A stretch of 64,000 nucleotides of DNA from Nitrospira sp. (lineage in GTDB: Bacteria > Nitrospirota > Nitrospiria > Nitrospirales > Nitrospiraceae): positions 1 through 64,000 of the forward strand of contig JARFXQ010000002.1 of assembly GCA_029194725.1 (NCBI GenBank). Direction: 5' to 3'. The notes beneath the pieces were generated by a model. The model did no database searches. It saw only the letters and a list, made by a program, of their open reading frames with translations, and had not been told where the DNA came from. Numbering within the stretch: position 1 is the first letter of the stretch; each line of letters starts with the position of its first letter. Positions 17,045 to 26,805 of this stretch are shown piece by piece. A program made the position numbers and the translations under genes.

Positions 17045-18760
17045 TTAGCTTTGATCTTCCGATTGCGACCGTTTCCGGCTCTGTTTAGCGGCCCGCCCTA
17101 GACTCTGGTCCAACACACCCTGTGTCGAGTGATAATCATCAACCTGCTTGCGCTCCCAATCCAGCTGATGGTCACGAAGGCTAAGGGCGATTTTGCGTTC
17201 CTCTCGATCGACCTTGATTATCTTCGCCGTGACATCATCCTGCAACTTAAACTTTTCTTCCAGTTTCGCGGGAGGTTCAACACCGGATTCGCTGACATGA
17301 ATCAAGCCCTCCACTTCACCGTCCAGTTCGATGAAGATCCCAAAATCGGCGACTTTCGACACCTTGCCGGCCACCGAATCACCGACGTGATACCGTGCGG
17401 GGATCGCCTCATCCCAGGGATCACGAGCCAGCTGTTTGTATCCCAACGAGAGCCGCTCTTTCTCTTTATCGATGCGCAACACGACAGCTTCGACCTTTTG
17501 CCCTTTTTTGAACAGCTCTGAGGGATGCTTGATATGCCTCGTCCATGACATGTCAGAAATATGGATGAGTCCGTCGATCCCCTCTTCAAGTCCGACAAAA
17601 GCACCGAAATCGGTCAGGCTCTTCACCTTCCCTTCGATACGGGTTCCGATCGGATATTTGCCCTCAATCATGTCCCAGGGATTTGGCGCCGTCTGTTTCA
17701 TGCCCAGCGAGATTTTGCGGCTCGCGGGATCGACGTTGAGCACCGCGGCTTCCACTTGATCACCAACGGCCACGACCCTCGATGGATGGCGGACTTCGTG
17801 CGTCCACGACATCTCCGACACATGTACCAATCCCTCAACTCCCGGCTCAAGTTCCACGAACGCTCCGTAATCGGTCAGGCTAACCACGCGACCACGGACC
17901 CTGGTACCGATGGGGTACTTGCCGGCGACATTGGTCCAGGGATCCGCACTCTTCTGCTTGAGCCCCAGAGAAATCCGACCCGTTTCACGATCATATTTCA
18001 ACACCGCGACTTCAACCTTGTCCCCCACGGTAAACAGTTCCGAGGGGTGTCCGACTCGACCCCACGACATGTCGGTAATGTGCAGCAACCCGTCGATACC
18101 GCCAAGATCGATAAACGATCCGTAATCGGTGATGTTCTTGACCGTGCCCTGGATGAGCTGGCCTTCCTTGAGATTGGCCAGCGTCGTCTGCCGCTTCTTA
18201 TCCCTGGTTTCCTCCAACAGCACGCGACGCGACACCACCACATTGCCGCGCCTGTGGTTGATCTTGATGATCTTGAGAGGGAAGGTCTTTCCAATGAGGC
18301 CATCCAGATCACGAACCGGGTGGAGATCAATCTGCGAGCCGGGTAAGAAGGCTTTGACGCCGATATCGACCATCATGCCTCCTTTGATCCGTGAGACAAT
18401 CTTGCCTTCGATACTCTTCTCTTCTTTGTAGAGCTTTTCGAGTTCTTCCCAAATCTTCATCTTGTCTGCTTTTTCCTTGGAAAGAACGAGATTGCCGTCC
18501 GCATCTTCACATTCTTCGATATAGACTTGGAGCCGGTCGCCGATCTTGAGGTTGTGGAGGTCCTCGGAAGCAAACTGATCGCTCGGGATCATGCCCTCTG
18601 ATTTGTAACCGATATCAACGATGACCTTGTCCTTGGTCAAGGCCACCACACGGCCTTCCGTAATCGTACCTTCTTCCAGGTTACGGAAGGTTTCTTCGTA
18701 CAATGCCGCCAAGGCATCGCGGTCTAACTGAGCATCGCTGCTGTTGGATACCGTACCCAT
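17045..18760 (-). CDS. rpsA: 30S ribosomal protein S1
   Basis: 571 residues with six S1/OB-fold repeats (about residues 34-100, 118-185, 203-270, 290-357, 377-444 and 465-530). Repeats 3 to 5 are most alike, each with GxxVxGxVxxxTDYGxFVxL and HVSEMSW-type text. S1 brings mRNA to the 30S subunit. The C-terminal tail is basic and Gln/Ser-rich. It is the last gene of the pheA-to-rpsA run and lies 55 bp after plsC; cmk-(plsC)-rpsA is a widely conserved order. Confidence 0.97.
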   Translation of the reverse strand: MGTVSNSSDAQLDRDALAALYEETFRNLEEGTITEGRVVALTKDKVIVDIGYKSEGMIPSDQFASEDLHNLKIGDRLQVYIEECEDADGNLVLSKEKADKMKIWEELEKLYKEEKSIEGKIVSRIKGGMMVDIGVKAFLPGSQIDLHPVRDLDGLIGKTFPLKIIKINHRRGNVVVSRRVLLEETRDKKRQTTLANLKEGQLIQGTVKNITDYGSFIDLGGIDGLLHITDMSWGRVGHPSELFTVGDKVEVAVLKYDRETGRISLGLKQKSADPWTNVAGKYPIGTRVRGRVVSLTDYGAFVELEPGVEGLVHVSEMSWTHEVRHPSRVVAVGDQVEAAVLNVDPASRKISLGMKQTAPNPWDMIEGKYPIGTRIEGKVKSLTDFGAFVGLEEGIDGLIHISDMSWTRHIKHPSELFKKGQKVEAVVLRIDKEKERLSLGYKQLARDPWDEAIPARYHVGDSVAGKVSKVADFGIFIELDGEVEGLIHVSESGVEPPAKLEEKFKLQDDVTAKIIKVDREERKIALSLRDHQLDWERKQVDDYHSTQGVLDQSLGRAAKQSRKRSQSEDQS

Positions 18761-18815
18761 ATGAACGTCCTACTCTTCCGACTCTCGTCGGGTGCTGATG
18801 GTGAAGTCATCGGGC

Positions 18816-19508
18816 TCACTCAGCATTGTGAGCGCCGGCGTTCGGCCTGTTCGGTGTGTCGGAGGTCAGGCCATCGCTCCTCCTTGGAATGGGAACTTGA
18901 CCTAAGGCGGCGATGTGCTCGATCACCGTACGGCTGACCTGTTGATAGAACTGTTTCGTTTCCGCCTTTTCGTTGCGTTTCTCCGTTGCGAACTGAATAG
19001 GAGCTCCGAATCGTACCGTGACCTGATGTAACCGAGGCCAGCGTGCCTTCATGGGGAGCACGTCGAAGGTACCCTTCAGATATGCCGGAACGACTGGACA
19101 TCCCGTCTGCGACACAATCACTCCAATACCTGCCTTCGGAGGCCGCAGGTGGCCATCGTGGCTGCGTCCACCTTCTGGGAAAATGACCACCACGTTACCT
19201 GCTTGAATCAGGTTGATCGCCTTCCCAAACGCCTCCCGGTCGAGACGTCCCAACCGTACCGGGATCCAGCCCAACGCCTGCAAAATACCGTTCAATACCG
19301 GAATCGGAAATAAGTCATTCCGTCCCAGGTACCAGGCCCTTCGACGCATCCCGCAGCCGAGGAGCGGAATGTCGAAGTAGCTGGCATGGTTTGCGGCAAT
19401 CAGCAGACCTCCGGTCCGAGGAATCTCCCCTTCGACACGATATCGAAAGCAAATCCACGCAACGACTCGTACCAGGGCCCACAAGAATCCATAGAGAATC
19501 CCGCTCAC
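18816..19508 (-). CDS. plsC: 1-acyl-sn-glycerol-3-phosphate acyltransferase
   Basis: Membrane acyltransferase that makes phosphatidic acid from lysophosphatidic acid. The 230-residue protein has the HX4D catalytic motif (NHASYFDIP) and the substrate motif FPEGGRS in place of FPEGTRS, plus GCPVVPAYLKGT. An N-terminal hydrophobic segment (GFLWALVRVVAWICFRY) gives membrane association. It overlaps the end of cmk by 4 bp, so the two are translationally coupled. Confidence 0.93.
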   Translation of the reverse strand: MSGILYGFLWALVRVVAWICFRYRVEGEIPRTGGLLIAANHASYFDIPLLGCGMRRRAWYLGRNDLFPIPVLNGILQALGWIPVRLGRLDREAFGKAINLIQAGNVVVIFPEGGRSHDGHLRPPKAGIGVIVSQTGCPVVPAYLKGTFDVLPMKARWPRLHQVTVRFGAPIQFATEKRNEKAETKQFYQQVSRTVIEHIAALGQVPIPRRSDGLTSDTPNRPNAGAHNAE

Positions 19509-20164
19509 GACCCGGTCGACACTGCCGCAATCATCTGCTCTACCACTTGGTCAGGACTGAGGGTAGAGGTGTCGATGAATCGTGCGTCATCTGCTGGAAT
19601 CAATGGAGCAACCGAACGGGTCCGATCCCGTCTATCTCGGTCCGATAGATCGGAGGACGTTGTCTCAACCGTCCCGCCACGACCCGCGGTGACCAGTTCA
19701 CGGTGCCGTCGCGCAACTCGCACTTCTGCATCTGCCTCCAAGAAGAATTTATAGGGAGCGGTCGGAAAGACCTTTGTGCCGACGTCGCGTCCTTCTGCAA
19801 CCACCGAACCACTCTGGCCGATCTGACGCTGGATCGGCAGCAGCCATTCACGGACGGCTGGAATGGCCGACACAATGGAGGACGTTGCAGTGACTTCGGG
19901 TGTCCGAAGCTCCCCGGTGACGTCGCTGCCATCGACCAGGACCTGCATCGCGCCATTGCGAAACTGCATGTGAATCAAGGTGGTTGTCAACAATGCTGTC
20001 ACCGACTCATGATCCGTCGGACGTATGCCTGATTGCAAGGTTTTCCATGCGACAGCTCGGTACAGTGCTCCTGTATCAAGATAAAGGTAGCCAAGACGAG
20101 CGGCCAATAGTCTTGCAACTGTACTCTTGCCCACTCCGGCCGGTCCATCAATCGCAATAATCAC
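19505..20164 (-). CDS. cmk: Cytidylate kinase
   Basis: Phosphorylates CMP and dCMP with ATP. The 219-residue protein starts with the P-loop IAIDGPAGVGKSTVARLLAARLG, then has the CMP-binding YLDTGALYRAVAW, SDVTGELRTPEV and GRDVGTKVFP segments, the last two diagnostic for Cmk. The C-terminal domain contains IDTSTLSPDQVVEQM. It follows aroA after 44 bp and overlaps plsC by 4 bp, in the common aroA-cmk-rpsA order. Confidence 0.96.
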   Translation of the reverse strand: MIIAIDGPAGVGKSTVARLLAARLGYLYLDTGALYRAVAWKTLQSGIRPTDHESVTALLTTTLIHMQFRNGAMQVLVDGSDVTGELRTPEVTATSSIVSAIPAVREWLLPIQRQIGQSGSVVAEGRDVGTKVFPTAPYKFFLEADAEVRVARRHRELVTAGRGGTVETTSSDLSDRDRRDRTRSVAPLIPADDARFIDTSTLSPDQVVEQMIAAVSTGS

Positions 20165-20208
20165 TCAGCCCCCACACTTCTCGAACCGTACTCGCTGTCT
20201 CACCGTTC

Positions 20209-21531
20209 TCATGCAAGCGGCGTCAACAAATCGACGAGCGCCTTCTCAAAGTTTGGAAATGACGTATCCACGCAGCTCGTATCGGCAATCGTCATGCTTT
20301 GTTCCGCCGTTAGGCCACCGATGGCGAGCGACATGGCCACACGATGGTCTCCATGGCTCTGGGCCTTGTCCGTAGCTCTCAACTTGCCGTTCTCTCCCCC
20401 TCGGCCTAATCCGCGGATAGTCATCCCGTCCGGCCGTTCTTCGATGAGAGTTCCCATGGCCGTCAACTCGCGGCTCATGGTCGCAATCCGATCGCTCTCT
20501 TTGACCCGAAGTTCCTCTGCTCCGGAAATCACGGTGTCCCCCTCCGCCACTGCGGCAGCCACACACAATACGGGAAATTCATCGATCGTTTTCGGAATGA
20601 GGTCGTGACCGATCGTCACGCCCTTCAGTGCGGATGACTTCACACGAAGATCCCCGACCGGTTCCCCGGCAGCTTCTCGCAGACCCAGAACTTGAATGTC
20701 GGCTCCCATCTTCCTCATGACGTCGATCAGGCCGGTTCTCGTCGGATTCATCCCGACATTGCGAATGGTGATGTCGGATCCCTGGACGATCGTTGCTCCA
20801 ACGATGAAGAACGCGGCCGCCGAGAAATCGCCGGGAATGGTCACATGCACGCCTCCCCAGCCGCTCGAAGGTCGTCCTTGTAAGACCAGGGTGCCTGCTT
20901 CTTTTGCGAGAGGGATCCCAAAGAACTGGAACATCCGTTCGGTATGATCTCGTGACAGACTTGGTTCCTTATACCGGGTCTTCCCTTGCGCAAAGAGGCC
21001 GGCGAGCAAGAGGGACGACTTAATCTGCGCGCTGGCCACGGTCGAGGTGTACTCGATACCGTGAAGGCCGGCTCCTGTAATCGCCAGGGGAGCCAGCTCT
21101 CCGCCTTTACGGCCACCAATAACTGCGCCCATCTCACGCAGTGGCTTGACGACCCGTCCCATAGGACGCCGTCTGATCGATTCGTCGCCGGTGAGAACTG
21201 AGAAAAAATCTTGCCCGGCCAAGAGGCCTGTAAGCAGACGCAGCCCGGTTCCGGAATTGCCGCAGTCGATCGGAGCGCTTGGTTCGGATAACCCCCAAAA
21301 CCCCTTCCCGCAGACGGTTAATTCACTTGGAGTCCGCGTGATGGGAATCCCCAGTCCCTGAAAGGCCCTCATCGTGTTCAGACAGTCCTCTCCCTGGCAA
21401 TAGCCCGTTATCGTGCTCGTTCCTTCTGCTAGTGCGGTAAGGATGATTGCCCGATGGGTAAGAGACTTGTCGCCAGGAACTGCCGTCATTCCTCTGAGTG
21501 GCCGGCCCGGGGTGATCGTCAATGATGTCAT
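20209..21531 (-). CDS. aroA: 3-phosphoshikimate 1-carboxyvinyltransferase (EPSP synthase)
   Basis: Joins shikimate 3-phosphate and PEP, step six to chorismate. The 440-residue protein shows PGDKSLTHRAIIL at the start, GNSGTGLRLLTGLLAG at the PEP site, the RRPMGRVVKPLREMGA signature, and the late ELRVKESDRIATM and GDHRVAMSLAIGG blocks. All main active-site motifs are present. It overlaps the end of tyrA by 4 bp, which couples the two genes. Confidence 0.96.
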   Translation of the reverse strand: MTSLTITPGRPLRGMTAVPGDKSLTHRAIILTALAEGTSTITGYCQGEDCLNTMRAFQGLGIPITRTPSELTVCGKGFWGLSEPSAPIDCGNSGTGLRLLTGLLAGQDFFSVLTGDESIRRRPMGRVVKPLREMGAVIGGRKGGELAPLAITGAGLHGIEYTSTVASAQIKSSLLLAGLFAQGKTRYKEPSLSRDHTERMFQFFGIPLAKEAGTLVLQGRPSSGWGGVHVTIPGDFSAAAFFIVGATIVQGSDITIRNVGMNPTRTGLIDVMRKMGADIQVLGLREAAGEPVGDLRVKSSALKGVTIGHDLIPKTIDEFPVLCVAAAVAEGDTVISGAEELRVKESDRIATMSRELTAMGTLIEERPDGMTIRGLGRGGENGKLRATDKAQSHGDHRVAMSLAIGGLTAEQSMTIADTSCVDTSFPNFEKALVDLLTPLA

Positions 21532-22421
21532 GAGTTACTCGGAGAAGAACTATTCAATTTTTCACGCTCATCTTTGGCACGTTCAAGCAACTTTTCAATT
21601 GCGGCCGCATCCCCACTCTTAATCACTTGCTTCAATTCTTCCAAAGCCTGTGCATACCGGTCGATATAGGACACCACATTATCCCGATTCCACAAGAAAA
21701 TGTCTCGCCACATTTCGGGAGAACTCGCAGCGATCCTGGTGGTATCCCGTAATCCTCCCCCAGAATGGCCGACAAGGTCCAAGGAAGGCACTTGCTGGTC
21801 ACGAAGCTCGGCCAAGGCATTCATAAGGGCGAAGGCGACTACATGGGGCAGATGACTGACTGCGCCGAGGATTTGGTCATGCAGATACGGATCCATCGTT
21901 AAGACAATCGACCCGGCCTCCTCCCACAGTTGCCTGACTCGCTCCAGTGCCGTTGGATCCGTTCGGTTTGTCGGGGTGAGAATGCAGCGTGCGCCCTTGA
22001 ACAGCTGATCCGACCCGGCAGCGACCCCCGTCTTTTCCTTTCCTGCGATCGGATGGGCCCCCACAAAGTGCACGCTTGTCGGCAAAGCCGATTCCGACCG
22101 TTCGACCAAGGTTCCTTTCACACTGCCCACATCACTGACGATCGCGCCTGGAGCCAGACAGTGGGCCCATTCATGGAGGTGTCGCTCATAGGTATCGACA
22201 GGTGTCGCGAGGACCACCAAGTCAGCGCCACGCACACCCTCTTGAGGGTCGGCTACATATCGATCGATTGCACCCAAAGCGACGGCGGTCTTGAGATTCT
22301 CGATGCGCCGGCCGACACCGACAACCAGGTCTGCCAAGGCTTTTCGCCGAAGGATCATACCGAGTGATCCGCCGATCAGCCCCACTCCAATGATGGCAAC
22401 CTGCTTGAAATGAACGGCCAT
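21528..22421 (-). CDS. tyrA: Prephenate dehydrogenase
   Basis: Oxidatively decarboxylates prephenate to 4-hydroxyphenylpyruvate on the tyrosine branch. The 297-residue protein starts with a dinucleotide fold (IIGVGLIGGSLGMILRR), has VLATPVDTY, SDVGSVKG, the substrate His in GAHPIAGKEKTG, and HLPHVVAFALMNAL. There is no fused chorismate mutase or ACT domain. It lies 7 bp after aroF and overlaps aroA by 4 bp. The final 25 residues are a charged helix. Confidence 0.95.
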   Translation of the reverse strand: MAVHFKQVAIIGVGLIGGSLGMILRRKALADLVVGVGRRIENLKTAVALGAIDRYVADPQEGVRGADLVVLATPVDTYERHLHEWAHCLAPGAIVSDVGSVKGTLVERSESALPTSVHFVGAHPIAGKEKTGVAAGSDQLFKGARCILTPTNRTDPTALERVRQLWEEAGSIVLTMDPYLHDQILGAVSHLPHVVAFALMNALAELRDQQVPSLDLVGHSGGGLRDTTRIAASSPEMWRDIFLWNRDNVVSYIDRYAQALEELKQVIKSGDAAAIEKLLERAKDEREKLNSSSPSNS

Positions 22422-22428
22422 ACTGACT

Positions 22429-23442
22429 TTACAGCTCTCTGCCTACGGCCTTCGCGATATTTTTAAGATCAGTCATCAACGCCTTGAACTTTGAGGGCTT
22501 GATGGACTCTTCACCGTCACACAGCGCGCATTCTGGGTTCGAATGAACTTCGATGAGCAGGCCGTCGGCCCCGGCTGCAACTGCGGCCTTAGACATTGGA
22601 GCGACAAGATCCCACTTCCCAGTGGCATGGCTGGGATCGACGATAACCGGGAGATGAGAGAGCTCCTTCAATGTGGGAATAGCCGCGAGATCCAGGGTAT
22701 TTCGATATTGAGTTTCGAACGTGCGAATGCCCCGCTCGCACAGCATGACGTTCTGGTTGCCGCGTGACATGATGTACTCGGCCGACAGGAGAAACTCTTT
22801 AATCGTCGCCGACAGGCCCCGTTTCAGGAGTACCGGCTTGTCGTACGCGCCGACCTCCTTGAGGAGCTCGAAGTTCTGCATGTTCCGAGCGCCGATCTGA
22901 ATGATGTCCGCCTTTTCGAGAAAGAGTTCGATGTCCCTCGTGTCCAAGATCTCACTGACGACCGGCAACCCGGTTTGTTTTCTTGCTTCGACCAAGTAAT
23001 CCAACCCTTCACGACCCAACCCTTGAAAGGAATAAGGCGACGTTCTAGGCTTGTAGGCCCCTCCACGAAGAATCGTGGCCCCGGAAGCCTTCACTTCATG
23101 TGCAATCCCCACCGTAAGCTCAAGTCGCTCGACCGCGCAGGGCCCCGCCATGATGGCCAGTTTTTTGGCCCCGATGTTAACACCGCTGACATCGATGATG
23201 GTGGCTTCCTTTTTAAACTCACGACTGACCAGTTTCCAGGGAGCAAGGATCGGCAAGACACTTTCTACGCCAGGAAGCGCCGTCAAAGGCTGATTGTGCA
23301 GGATGCGGTCGTCTCCGATGACGCCGATAATTGTACGCTCCTGACCGGTGGATATCTGCGATTTCAAGCCTAGATCTCTCAATCGGTCGATGATATGGTC
23401 GACTTCGCTTTCCGACGCTTCTGGTTTCAACACGATAATCAT
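22429..23442 (-). CDS. aroF: 3-deoxy-7-phosphoheptulonate (DAHP) synthase, type I-beta with N-terminal regulatory domain
   Basis: Condenses PEP and erythrose 4-phosphate, the first step of the shikimate pathway. The 337-residue protein has an N-terminal ferredoxin-like domain of about 70 residues ([18 protein letters not shown]) like that of the Thermotoga enzyme, where it mediates Tyr feedback. The barrel follows with [58 protein letters not shown] and [13 protein letters not shown]. It overlaps hisC by 4 bp and precedes tyrA. Feedback control by Tyr or Phe is inferred from the extra domain. Confidence 0.95.
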   Translation of the reverse strand: MIIVLKPEASESEVDHIIDRLRDLGLKSQISTGQERTIIGVIGDDRILHNQPLTALPGVESVLPILAPWKLVSREFKKEATIIDVSGVNIGAKKLAIMAGPCAVERLELTVGIAHEVKASGATILRGGAYKPRTSPYSFQGLGREGLDYLVEARKQTGLPVVSEILDTRDIELFLEKADIIQIGARNMQNFELLKEVGAYDKPVLLKRGLSATIKEFLLSAEYIMSRGNQNVMLCERGIRTFETQYRNTLDLAAIPTLKELSHLPVIVDPSHATGKWDLVAPMSKAAVAAGADGLLIEVHSNPECALCDGEESIKPSKFKALMTDLKNIAKAVGREL

Positions 23443-24545
23443 AATTTCCTCGCTATTGCTTCTCTTTCTCCATGCAAGACTTTCTCGAGGGCTTGGAGAA
23501 AGGCGGCATTTTCGTCAGGCTGACCAATGGTGACACGGAGCATGGCTCCATCGATATGGCGCACAATAATACCCTCTCGCAGCAATGCTTCGAACACCAG
23601 TCGCCCATTCTGCTTTGCGTCAAAATAGAGAAAATTCGTCTCGCTCGGGACCGAAGTAATACCCAGCGCACCCAACCCCCGTTCCAGCTGTTCCATCCCT
23701 GCCACGTTAACCGTCCGGCTCTTGGCCACATGTTCGTCATCTTCCAACGCTGCCAGCGCGGCTCTCTGGGCGAGACTGTTGGCATTGAACGGAGGGCGAA
23801 CTCTATTGAGCAGGTCGATGATCTCCAACGTGCTGATGCCATACCCGACGCGCAATCCCGCTAACCCATAGATTTTAGAGAATGTTCTTAACACGATCGC
23901 GTTCCGTCCCTGTTTCACGTAGGCCATCGCATCGGGAAATCGAGGACTGCGGACATACTCAAAGTACGCTTCGTCAAACACGACGATGACATCTTCAGGC
24001 AATTTTGCCATGAGCCGATGGACTGCTTCCTCGGATACGATGGTCCCCGTCGGATTATTTGGATTGCAGAGAAAGAGCAATCTGGTTCGAGATGTCACGG
24101 CACGTAGCATGGACTCAAGGTCGTGCGTCCAGTTGACCAGTGGTACGACCACCGGCTTGCCATGGACTGCAGTGACCTCCATTTTATAGATGACAAACGT
24201 CTGATCGGCCATGATGGCTTCATCACCCGGAGTCAAGAACGTCTTAGCCAACAAGCCAAGGATCTCATCGGACCCGTTACCTAGAATGACTTGCTCTCTT
24301 GCCACCTTCCAACGATCGGCGATCGCCTGTCGAAGTCGATAGGCGCCCCCGTCAGGATATCGATGCAGCATATCCTGCGCCCCGCTCAGCGCTTCCACTG
24401 CTTTCGGTGAAGGCCCGAGTGGATTTTCGTTGGAGGCAAGCTTGATGACCCGGGTAAGGCCAAGCTCTCGCTGTAGTTCATCGATCGGTTTACCTGGGAC
24501 GTACGGACTGAGCGAGAGGATATCTGGATGAACCTGGAGCGCCAT
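23439..24545 (-). CDS. hisC: Histidinol-phosphate/aromatic aminotransferase (class I/II PLP enzyme)
   Basis: 368-residue fold-type I aminotransferase. Visible motifs are LASNENPLGPSPKAVEAL, GNGSDEILGLLA, CNPNNPTGTIV, VVFDEAYFEYV, and the PLP Lys in RTFSKIYGLAGLRVGYG. It is closest to HisC. Lying between pheA and aroF in an aromatic amino acid operon, with no histidine genes nearby, it probably also or mainly transaminates phenylpyruvate and 4-hydroxyphenylpyruvate (inference). It overlaps aroF by 4 bp and starts 2 bp after pheA ends. Confidence 0.92.
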   Translation of the reverse strand: MALQVHPDILSLSPYVPGKPIDELQRELGLTRVIKLASNENPLGPSPKAVEALSGAQDMLHRYPDGGAYRLRQAIADRWKVAREQVILGNGSDEILGLLAKTFLTPGDEAIMADQTFVIYKMEVTAVHGKPVVVPLVNWTHDLESMLRAVTSRTRLLFLCNPNNPTGTIVSEEAVHRLMAKLPEDVIVVFDEAYFEYVRSPRFPDAMAYVKQGRNAIVLRTFSKIYGLAGLRVGYGISTLEIIDLLNRVRPPFNANSLAQRAALAALEDDEHVAKSRTVNVAGMEQLERGLGALGITSVPSETNFLYFDAKQNGRLVFEALLREGIIVRHIDGAMLRVTIGQPDENAAFLQALEKVLHGEREAIARKL

Positions 24546-24547
24546 GG

Positions 24548-25624
24548 TCAGTTATGGATTGGGTAAGAACCCAAAATCTTCATGAAGAGACAGCGTCCCT
24601 TTACTTCTTCCACCGCTCGATTGACGCGCTCCTCATTGATATGGCCTTCGACATCCACGAAAAAAATATACTCCCAAGCCTTTCGCTGGGAGGGACGAGA
24701 TTCGATCTTGGTCATGTTGATTCCGTGAGAAGCAAATGGGCGGAGGAGGTCATACAGGGCACCGACTTTATCCTTGACCGACAGCATTAACGACGTTTTA
24801 TCTTTCCCCGTTCGCTCTGACGGCTTCTGCGACAGAATCAGGAAGCGGGTAAAGTTGTTGAGGTTATCTTCGATGCGGGCCTTAATTACTTTGAGCCCAT
24901 ACAGCTGACCGGCTAATTCCGACGCAATGGCAGCCGATGCTGGTTCATCGATGCACAGTTCGGCTGCCCGGGCGGTACTTGCGACTTCAACCGCCGGCAC
25001 ATGCGGAAGATTGGTCTCTAACCAGTTCCGACATTGCGCAAGGGCATGGGGGTGAGAATAGATTTTCTTCACATCCGCGATGAGTCCTGATTGCGAGAGG
25101 AGGTGATGTGAGACCTCCTGAAGGACCTCTCCGTAGATCGTCAAATTGGAATCGATAAACATGTCGAGAGTGTGATTCACCACGCCCTCAGTGGTGTTTT
25201 CGATCGGCACCACGCCGAAATTGGCCCGGCCTCGCTCAACTTCGCTGAACACTTCCTTGATGCTATGAACGGCCATATATTGCACCGACGAACCGAACTT
25301 CTGCATGCAAGCCATGTGGGTAAAGGTCGCCCTCGGTCCCAGATACGCGACCTTCTGCGGCGCCTCCAACGACAAGGAAGCCGACATGATTTCACGATAC
25401 ACCGATCGGATAGCGTCGCTGGGGAAAGGGCCCCTGTTGAGCTTCGTTAATCGTTCGGTAATTTCAGCTTCTCGACCCGCAGTATGGAAGTTGGCTGCTG
25501 GATCCTTTTCCTTCTTAAGTTTGCCGATTTCGATGACACTCTTCGACCGCTCATTGAGCAGCCGAACGATTTCATCATCGATCCTGTCGATTTCTCTGCG
25601 ATGTTCAAACATATCTCTTGGCAT
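24548..25624 (-). CDS. pheA: Bifunctional chorismate mutase/prephenate dehydratase (P-protein)
   Basis: 358 residues in three parts. An AroQ-type chorismate mutase domain (about 1-90; RREIDRIDDEIVRLLNERSK) is followed by a prephenate dehydratase domain (about 93-270; VAYLGPRATFTHMACMQKFG, GVVPIENTTEGVVNHTLDMF) and a C-terminal ACT domain (about 280-355; KDKVGALYDLLRPFASHGIN, ESRPSQRKAWEYIFFVD), where Phe would bind for feedback control. It makes phenylpyruvate from chorismate and is the first gene of the long minus-strand run down to rpsA. Confidence 0.96.
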   Translation of the reverse strand: MPRDMFEHRREIDRIDDEIVRLLNERSKSVIEIGKLKKEKDPAANFHTAGREAEITERLTKLNRGPFPSDAIRSVYREIMSASLSLEAPQKVAYLGPRATFTHMACMQKFGSSVQYMAVHSIKEVFSEVERGRANFGVVPIENTTEGVVNHTLDMFIDSNLTIYGEVLQEVSHHLLSQSGLIADVKKIYSHPHALAQCRNWLETNLPHVPAVEVASTARAAELCIDEPASAAIASELAGQLYGLKVIKARIEDNLNNFTRFLILSQKPSERTGKDKTSLMLSVKDKVGALYDLLRPFASHGINMTKIESRPSQRKAWEYIFFVDVEGHINEERVNRAVEEVKGRCLFMKILGSYPIHN

Positions 25625-25785
25625 GGTGAGCCGAACCTCTGACGTCAGACCCGGGAGGACTACCTCATCCCTGCGACGGGAGGGGGATCACATCGGCAAG
25701 TGGAGAATTCTACAGGAACGATGGAATCTATTGCAAGGATAGCGCTTGGATATCAGGAGTTTCGATGCATTCAACCATACAGGGC

Positions 25786-26790
25786 TTACATCAGCAAGGG
25801 AGATGGTCGTTTGAAGTGATCGTACGCCAAACGAGTCACTTGTCGGCCGCGACCGGTACGATCCAGGAACCCGGCTTGGATTAGGTAGGGCTCATACACG
25901 TCCTCGATGGTTCCCTTGTCTTCCTGGACTGCGGCAGCCAAGGACTCTACACCGACGGGTCCTCCATTGAACTTCTCGATGATTGTGATCAGGATTTTGC
26001 GGTCCATGTCGTCAAAACCTGCCTCGTCAATCCCAACCCAGGCTAATCCTTCCTTGGCCACCTGTTCGGTGATATACCCATCAGCCTTGACTTGGGCATA
26101 ATCCCTGATCCTCTTAATCAGCCGGTTCACGATTCGCGGTGTTCCACGCGCTCGACGTGAGATTTCCTCGGCACCAGCCCGATCAATCCCAATACCTAAG
26201 ACTCCGGCCGAGCGCCTCACAATCGTCTCCAGGTCGGACGCCCCATAAAACTCCAGCCGATAGACTAAGCCGAATCGATCCCGCAGCGGGGACGTCAGAG
26301 AACCGGCCCTGGTCGTCGCTCCCACAAGCGTGAAAGGAGGCAAATCAAGCTTGACCGTTCTCGCAGCAGGCCCCTGTCCAATCATCAGATCCAGCTGAAA
26401 ATCCTCCATAGCCGGATACAGGGCCTCCTCAACGGCCGCGGGCAGCCGGTGAATCTCATCGATAAAGAGCACATCATGCTCCTGAAGATTGGTCAGAATC
26501 GCCGCCACATCGCCGGCATGGGCTAAGACCAACCCTGACGTCGACCGCAATGATGCGCCCATCTCCTTGGCAATAATGTGGGCAATCGTCGTCTTTCCAA
26601 GGCCGGGCGGTCCGTAGAAGATGGCATGGTCGAGTGCCTCTTCCCGCCGCTTGGCCGCTTCGATACAAATTCGAAGTGATTCCTTCATCTTGTCTTGGCC
26701 GACGTACTCATCGAGCGACTGAGGTCGAAGCACATTCTCCTGACCCCGCTCTTCGTCCGTGGCGCGATTGGTCACGAAACGTTCCGTCAT
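25786..26790 (-). CDS. ruvB: Holliday junction branch-migration helicase RuvB
   Basis: AAA+ motor that drives Holliday junction migration with RuvA. The 334-residue protein has the usual length, the Walker A loop [15 protein letters not shown], Walker B DEIHRLP, sensor 1 [18 protein letters not shown], the arginine-finger region and the winged-helix C-terminus ([13 protein letters not shown]). It is separated from ruvA by a Cys-rich secreted-protein gene, which is unusual. Confidence 0.97.
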   Translation of the reverse strand: MTERFVTNRATDEERGQENVLRPQSLDEYVGQDKMKESLRICIEAAKRREEALDHAIFYGPPGLGKTTIAHIIAKEMGASLRSTSGLVLAHAGDVAAILTNLQEHDVLFIDEIHRLPAAVEEALYPAMEDFQLDLMIGQGPAARTVKLDLPPFTLVGATTRAGSLTSPLRDRFGLVYRLEFYGASDLETIVRRSAGVLGIGIDRAGAEEISRRARGTPRIVNRLIKRIRDYAQVKADGYITEQVAKEGLAWVGIDEAGFDDMDRKILITIIEKFNGGPVGVESLAAAVQEDKGTIEDVYEPYLIQAGFLDRTGRGRQVTRLAYDHFKRPSPLLM

Positions 26791-26805
26791 GGTGCGATCC
26801 TCTGT